In this document: piece after piece, positions 58,560 to 64,000 of the stretch | Layout: each line of letters opens with the position of its first letter | How positions within the stretch are numbered: the first letter of the stretch is position 1 | DNA from: Nyssa sinensis | Lineage: Eukaryota > Streptophyta > Magnoliopsida > Cornales > Nyssaceae | Reading direction: 5' to 3' | Assembly: GCA_008638375.1 (NCBI GenBank) | Contig: CM018043.1 | Span: forward strand, 55,316,947 to 55,380,946 | Length of the DNA stretch: 64,000 nucleotides | Notes under the pieces: model-generated | Told to the model about the DNA's origin: nothing | What the model saw: only the letters and a program-made list of their open reading frames with translations | Database searches by the model: none | Position numbers and translations under genes: made by a program

Positions 58560-60335
58560 ATGATCTCAATCTCACCAGCATATATGATGAGAAACGCTTT
58601 ATCAGAGATGTCGCTCTGTCAAGACATTTTCGCCGCGAACTGTATGGACACGACTGTGCTCGAGAGAGCGCCAGCAATTATGGCGCGTCAGCTACCTCAA
58701 CAAAACTACACGCTCGAGGACAAACCAATTGAATCTTATCTAGTGCCTCAGTTTCGGGGTTCGATCAATGATAATTCGGCGATTCGAGAGATATCAAATC
58801 GGTCGACGAAGACCGATCCCTGTTTCGAAAATACTTCGCCCGATTTTGGCAGTTGCCGGCGACCTGGAATTGCATTTATCGGAGATGCGATGAGTTTGTC
58901 GGCTTCCGAGATCGCGACTAGTTCTATCGTCATGGATCACTCCTTTTCGTTGAATTCTAGCCGTCCAATGGCAACGGTAACTGCGGAAGTGGCGGCGAAG
59001 GAGAAAGATAAAGATGGAGACTCAACTTTAATGGAGAATTTGAAGATCATGATCAGAGGAGATAGCTTGAAGAAGAGAAAAGCAGAGGTTTGTATGCTCT
59101 GTTGTTATAATTCAAATTTGTGTCAGTTCGTCCACTCTGACTCTCTAATATGTGTTCGAAACTTTGAACAATGATGTTTCCGTTATCTGGATTTGTCACT
59201 TCAAGCTACTGAGAGTATGATAACAATTATAAAAAATACTGTTTTGTTTCTATTCAGTTTGTTGCAGAAGAGGACTGTAAAAAACAAAGGATTGAAGGAG
59301 CAGCTGGGGAGGGCCAATCCGAGAGCATGGCTAAAAGTAGCAGGGAAACTTCAGCGGACATTTCGAAGGGGAATTCAAAGGCTTCCATGGTTCAGAAGCC
59401 TGATTACATTCACCTTCGGGCACGCCATGGCCAGGCCACTGATAGCCACAGCTTGGCAGAAAGAGTAAGTCTCATACTCATTCTTGTTAAAATAATATGA
59501 TTTTTTGTGTGTTAATTTAGAGTACTTTCAAGGTTTTATTTATTTATTTATTGCCTTAACAGGCCAGGAGGGAGAAAATCAGTAAGAAGATGAAATGCCT
59601 GCAAGATTTAGTCCCTGGATGTAATAAAGTTACTGGCAAGGCTGGAATGCTCGATGAAATCATCAACTATGTTCAATCTCTTCAAAGACAAGTTGAGGTA
59701 GTGCTGGAACTATCTTTCTCAATCTTGTTATTTGCCAATGTTGTTTTTGATTATTGATTTAAATTTTTCTCAATTCACAGTTTCTGTCCATGAAAGTTGC
59801 TGCTTTAAATCCAAGACTGGACTTGAACATTGATAACTTCTTCATGAAAGAGGTAAAAGACCACAGCATTCTAAACCTAACTCTGCTTATTGGATAAATA
59901 GATATCAACATGTGATTCCTTTTATAACTGACTTGTGCTTAAATAATTATGCAATGAAGTTTCCTGCTTACGTCGCAAGTTTTCCAACAGCCGCCGCACC
60001 TTCTGAAGCGGCCAATTTAGGCAATCTCCAGTATATTCAAGCACAACGAGGAGCCCCCACTTGTGGGATTGATATGCCAATGAATCCAACTCAAAGCTCT
60101 GCTATGTCTATCCCAGAAGCATATCTTGACTCGTTTTGCTTCCCTGTAAATTTATTATACTTCTAATTAGTGGCTTTTCAAGAATGGTGGATTGGTAGCT
60201 TCCATTCCACCACTCTCTTTAATTTATGTATGCTTTAGTATCTTATAGAAATTGTTCGTTACATTGCAGCAAGTTCAACCCTTGTCAACTTGGGAAACAG
60301 ATTTACAAAGCCTTTACAATAGGGAGTTTCAGTAA
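58560..60335 (+). CDS. bHLH transcription factor, CIB/BEE (subfamily XII) type
   Basis: Exons: 58560-59087, 59258-59464, 59563-59697, 59781-59852, 59960-60145, 60270-60335; 1194 nt, 397 aa. These factors bind E/G-box DNA as dimers and act in light, brassinosteroid, growth or flowering responses. The N-terminal half is low-complexity and ends in the basic KKRKAE. Then comes the family motif [20 protein letters not shown]. The basic region keeps H240, E244 and R248 (H-E-R, the E-box-binding triad). Helix 1 contains [15 protein letters not shown], and helix 2 [20 protein letters not shown] followed by [11 protein letters not shown]. The C-terminus ends [10 protein letters not shown], typical of the group. 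The usual SER before helix 1 is SKK. The first ATG is used; ATGs at codons 9, 10 and 17 are alternatives. The exon 5 acceptor (AATGAAG|TTTCC) is the least certain junction. Confidence 0.91.
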
Positions 60336-63300
60336 GGAGGATCAACTGCTTGTTCATCTTCATAATTTACAGGTCAGGCGGCATTGAGGTTTTACTTCCT
60401 TTTGTCTTGAAGTTTAATGATCTCGTGTTTTACAAACTAAATTGAATTAGTTCTTTACATTCATATTTCTGTGACATTTGTGGCACTTTTGCCAGAGCAC
60501 CTACAGACGCCCATGGCAGCTTGCCTCCCTTGCATTTTACAATACATGGGAACTTTATCTTCAAGGCAAAACTGGTTTTGCAGGCACCAAGCTTGGATGC
60601 TTACAGTCACAAGATGGAGTGCATATTTTTGGACATCAATTGACATCTTGTTTGGAGAAATCTTACATTTAAGATTCCAATGATTCTCTCTCTCTCTCTC
60701 TCTCTTTTCTTTCTTTCCTTCTTTCTTTTTCGGCTTTTTTTTTTTCTTCTCTCTCTTGAGGTGAGCACATAAATTCAGCTGCATGTATAGTCCCTTTGCT
60801 GTAACTTTTATCATTTATATATAACAATGATTTATAATTTATTTCCATTGTGTGATGACCCTAGTATGTGTGTGTGTGCGTGTGTGGAGAAAGGGACCAC
60901 AACTGAAGTGGCATAAAAGCCAGATCCTGATGGAGAAGTGAGTGAAGTATTATGGTTGGAAACTTTAAGCAGTGTGGAGCAAGGAAGGTGGGGGAGATGT
61001 GAATGAAAAGGGAAGGTGATAGACTGAGACTGAGAGTGGTTAAGTGGGCCAAATTGTGGTCCTGTTCGACGGTTGCTTGTGAGCCCTCCTTTTTCATTGC
61101 AGCACAGGGCAGCCATTCAATGGGACAACCAGTTGGACAATGGGATTACAGCTGATAATTATTGATGATACATTAGGCTAAAAGCCATATTTTTATGAGC
61201 AATGGTGTACTTATTAAAATTATACTTTAAATTTTTATTCCACACGACGTGTCATTGATTTGGTACTGTATTAATATGATTCTGGTACATCATTTGAGAT
61301 ACAAATTTAAAAAGTATAATATTATTGTATTTTTATTTTACGATAATCTCAAACGAAATATAAAACTAATTTTTAGTGTCTGTTTAGTTTAGTTTAATAA
61401 ATTTCAAAACATGAATTTTCAAGTCCAAAATAGATTTTTTTTTTTTTTTTTTATAAACTAGATGTTTCGTTCAACTTGTGAAAGCTTACTTTTTAAGACT
61501 ACAATAAACCCAAAACGAATATTTAGATTAAACTGATAAGAAAAACTTTTTCAAATCCCATTTTTTTCACCATTTATTCAAACGAGCCTCAGGCTCTCAA
61601 ACAGAGCTACCACTTAAGACATAAAGCCCCTGTCGAGCTATCCCACCGTGGCTTCTTCTAGCTAGTAATTGTATCGGCTGCCGTTCCCATTAGGCTTTCA
61701 GGAGATTGGCCAAAAACCAACTTGTGTTTCATTTGCAACTTGAAAAGCAATCAAACATGCATAAAGATACACACGCACACGTGTGTGTGGAATTAGAGAA
61801 TAACTATCAGTGTTAGAGCTTTAATTGGTGGAGGTTTTGCATTTAATTCTCTACATTTGAGCTTATTCATTTACATTTATATTCATTCATAAGAGGGCCA
61901 CACTCACAAGAAAGGATGTTAAGTGTAAGATACATCTTTCACTTTATTCTCAAACAACTTAAAACATATTTAGTGTCCGATAATTTAGTTCTGATTTTAA
62001 ATACATTCTTTCATTTTTAATCAAAATAATTTAGTATTTAATTTATAATTTTATTTTAATTAAAATTAATTATAAACAACAATTATTCACCTATTATACA
62101 TATAATTATTCAAATTAAAATGATAAGACTTTATTTAAAACCTGTATAAAACTACAAGTATTATTTAAAATTTATATAAAATTATAAGATATGAAAATAT
62201 AAATTGTGTAAGATCACATGAATGATTATCGTTAATAATTTAAGATATTTATTTAAATTTGATATAAATAAAAATAAAATTATAAATCAAGAAATTGAAT
62301 TAAATTTAGAATGATAACAAAGTATAATTAACCCTAAAACAATGAAAGTAGCAGTATTCGTGGAGTTGTATGGTACCTTCGGCTTGGCCTTTTTATGATG
62401 CGGCAAGGACAGTTTGGGCCTGAGAGGTACCTCAAACTTCAAGTCGTGGAAGGGCACGCTTACCTAATTTACATTCCAGCTACGATAGTTCGTCTTCAAG
62501 CTGGCTTAACGTTGAAGTAAGGACCGCTTGAAGTTGAAGGCCACCGCTAAAAGTTTGGGCCCACCAACTTTTAATTTAGCCTTTGCTTTGATTGAGAAGA
62601 AATGTTATTTGTGTGTAGGTTGTCGTATTATGTATCATGTTCGAATAGTGTGAAAATGTATAAACTTAAAAATATGTATTAATCTTAATTTAATATTATT
62701 AATTATTTATATTAATATATTTATTAAATAAGTTAAACATATTGATACGTTTAATTTATTTTTTTTTATTTTTTATTTTTTAAATAAAAAAATTACTTAT
62801 TTTTATATATGTATAGATAATTTTTATGTTTAGTAAATTTTAGACATAGAATAAATTAAAGTAAAAACATTTTTTTATAAATAATTTTTTTTAAACCTTA
62901 ATATACTTTCGACGTGAGACGATTAACTCGTATTATTTTTAATTATTAAACGTGTTAAATCGTATTAAACAGGTAACACTCCAAAATTTAAATACAACAT
63001 ATTTATTAATCGTATTATACATGTCAATTTGTTTATAACCCAAACTCATTTATGCTCGACCCAAATTCGTTAACGTCGTGTCGTATCAAAAATTGACTCC
63101 CCTATATATCTGTTTTTTTTTCTTCTTATTATTATCATCTCATATCATGCATTATCGTCTCACAAAAATAAGGCGAATCATCCATGAAACACACCCATGA
63201 GTCTGACATTTGTAAGAGAATGATACACAAATTGAGAAAGGCCAATGCTTATAATGGTCAGATACATAAACTCAGCTTGTTCAACTGGTGACCTTAAAAG

Positions 63301-63454
63301 TTGATCTTCTTGAAAAATCTTTTGACAAGTTTGAGCTATACCACTTGTAACCTACATTAGCAAACCCCCTCGCTCCTCCAACTCCCGGTAACAACTTCAA
63401 GTTACCAATTCCATCCAATTCACTCAAAGTCAGTTGTATTAGAAAAACAGTGTA
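60336..63454. other. bHLH 3' UTR and gene-free DNA
   Basis: The first few hundred bases are probable bHLH 3' UTR. (CT)n at ~60685-60704 and (TG)n at ~60868-60885 follow. 61200-62340 and 62640-63130 are AT-rich. 62600-63100 has GTCGTATTATGTATCATGTT and GACCCAAATTCGTTAACGTC segments reminiscent of a decayed hAT-type repeat. 62345-62600 is a GC-richer island without a frame. No gene is supported. Confidence 0.4.
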
Positions 63455-63508
63455 ATGGAAGCGGCTAAAAACATAGCAGAGAAGAAGAAATATATTGGAA
63501 TGATTGAG
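63455..63508 (+). CDS. Possible first coding exon of a gene leaving the window
   Basis: An ATG at 63455 opens 18 codons (MEAAKNIAEKKKYIGMIE) that end GATTGAG|GTATGTG, a good donor. Upstream is a C-rich, less AT-rich leader-like stretch. I do not recognise the peptide, and no downstream exon is seen in the last 490 bp, which are AT-rich. It may be chance. Confidence 0.2.
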
Positions 63509-64000
63509 GTATGTGTAATATACTGTTTTTAAGAATAATTTCTGCTCTTCAAAAAAAATATTTCAGTGTAGAATGTCACAATCATCTATCCTTCACGATT
63601 TAACAATTGTGTCTTCACTTACGTACACTCGTATAGTAAAATTTGTAAGAACGACTTTTTTAATAATGATTTTTCATAAATAAAATCAAAAAAGGATTCC
63701 ATAGAGATGAACGAATAGAAGCATAAAACAGGATAACAAAATGCACTCTTAAAGCAATATGAATATGAATTGAACTCTCAAAACAATTACAGAATGTGCA
63801 CAAGAATAATGCTCTCAAATATAAGTATAGAGACCAAATCAAATGTGGAAGTGCACAAACAAATTCCATAATGGGTGGGCACGCAAGGCTTGGAAATTCG
63901 AGATTGCACCGTTCTTTGTAAGCATAATGCAAGTGACGTGTCTGGTTTATTAGTTTTTCAAATAGAAATCTAATGAATTTAGACTTTTCTCACGTGCACA
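63509..64000. other. AT-rich right edge of the window
   Basis: No supported feature. A minus-strand open frame at 63660-63932 has no recognisable domain. Confidence 0.4.

Overview
This is nuclear DNA of a plant, most likely a eudicot. It has AT-rich intergenic DNA, small exons split by GT-AG introns (some several kb long), plant-specific transcription factor families, many simple repeats and many transposon remnants. A short insertion of chloroplast DNA lies at the left edge. I could not identify the species from the sequence.

Five protein genes are well supported. (1) 7110-8180 (+): an intronless zinc-finger homeodomain (ZF-HD) transcription factor, 356 aa. (2) 14418-26195 (-): an eight-exon ATAD3-type mitochondrial AAA+ ATPase that assembles cleanly to 628 aa. 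(3) 28902-30083 (-): a RADIALIS-like single-MYB/SANT protein of 101 aa with a 28-nt second coding exon. (4) 45231-51679 (+): a PUB5-type U-box/armadillo E3 ubiquitin ligase of 755 aa, with a 5'-UTR intron and probably a 3'-UTR intron. (5) 58560-60335 (+): a six-exon CIB/BEE-type bHLH transcription factor of 397 aa. A nuclear tRNA-Asn(GUU) lies at 56110-56183. Two very weak first-exon candidates are at 12959-13020 (-) and 63455-63508 (+).

Layout: 1-304 is plastid DNA (trnG-UCC 3' part and truncated trnR-UCU). 958-3854 is a probable solo LTR of a Ty3/gypsy element. 4-6 kb is AT-rich DNA, followed by the ZF-HD gene. 8.2-14.4 kb holds degraded hAT-like elements. 14.4-26.2 kb is ATAD3, whose introns hold two hAT-type elements (one with a perfect 8-bp target duplication), a SINE fragment with an 18-bp duplication, and a deleted Ty1/copia element with another element nested inside. 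26.5-30 kb holds short repeats and the RADIALIS-like gene. 30-42 kb is a gene desert. 42.3-52 kb is PUB5, whose introns hold a complete 369-bp TRIM and several tiny poly(A)-tailed insertions. 54-55.4 kb holds two related hAT-like elements. 56.4-58.1 kb is a Mutator-like element with long terminal inverted repeats and a 9-bp target duplication. The bHLH gene follows, then gene-free DNA to the end.

The genes look functionally independent: three transcriptional regulators, one ubiquitin ligase and one mitochondrial ATPase, with no operon-like arrangement. The most unusual signal is a set of 'tail-only' retroposition scars. Each is a 14-28 bp insert ending in A-rich sequence, flanked by direct repeats of 11-18 bp, and three of them share the motif TACC(C)AAAA. 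They sit in the PUB5 introns and match the 3' end of a longer SINE fragment in ATAD3 intron 2.
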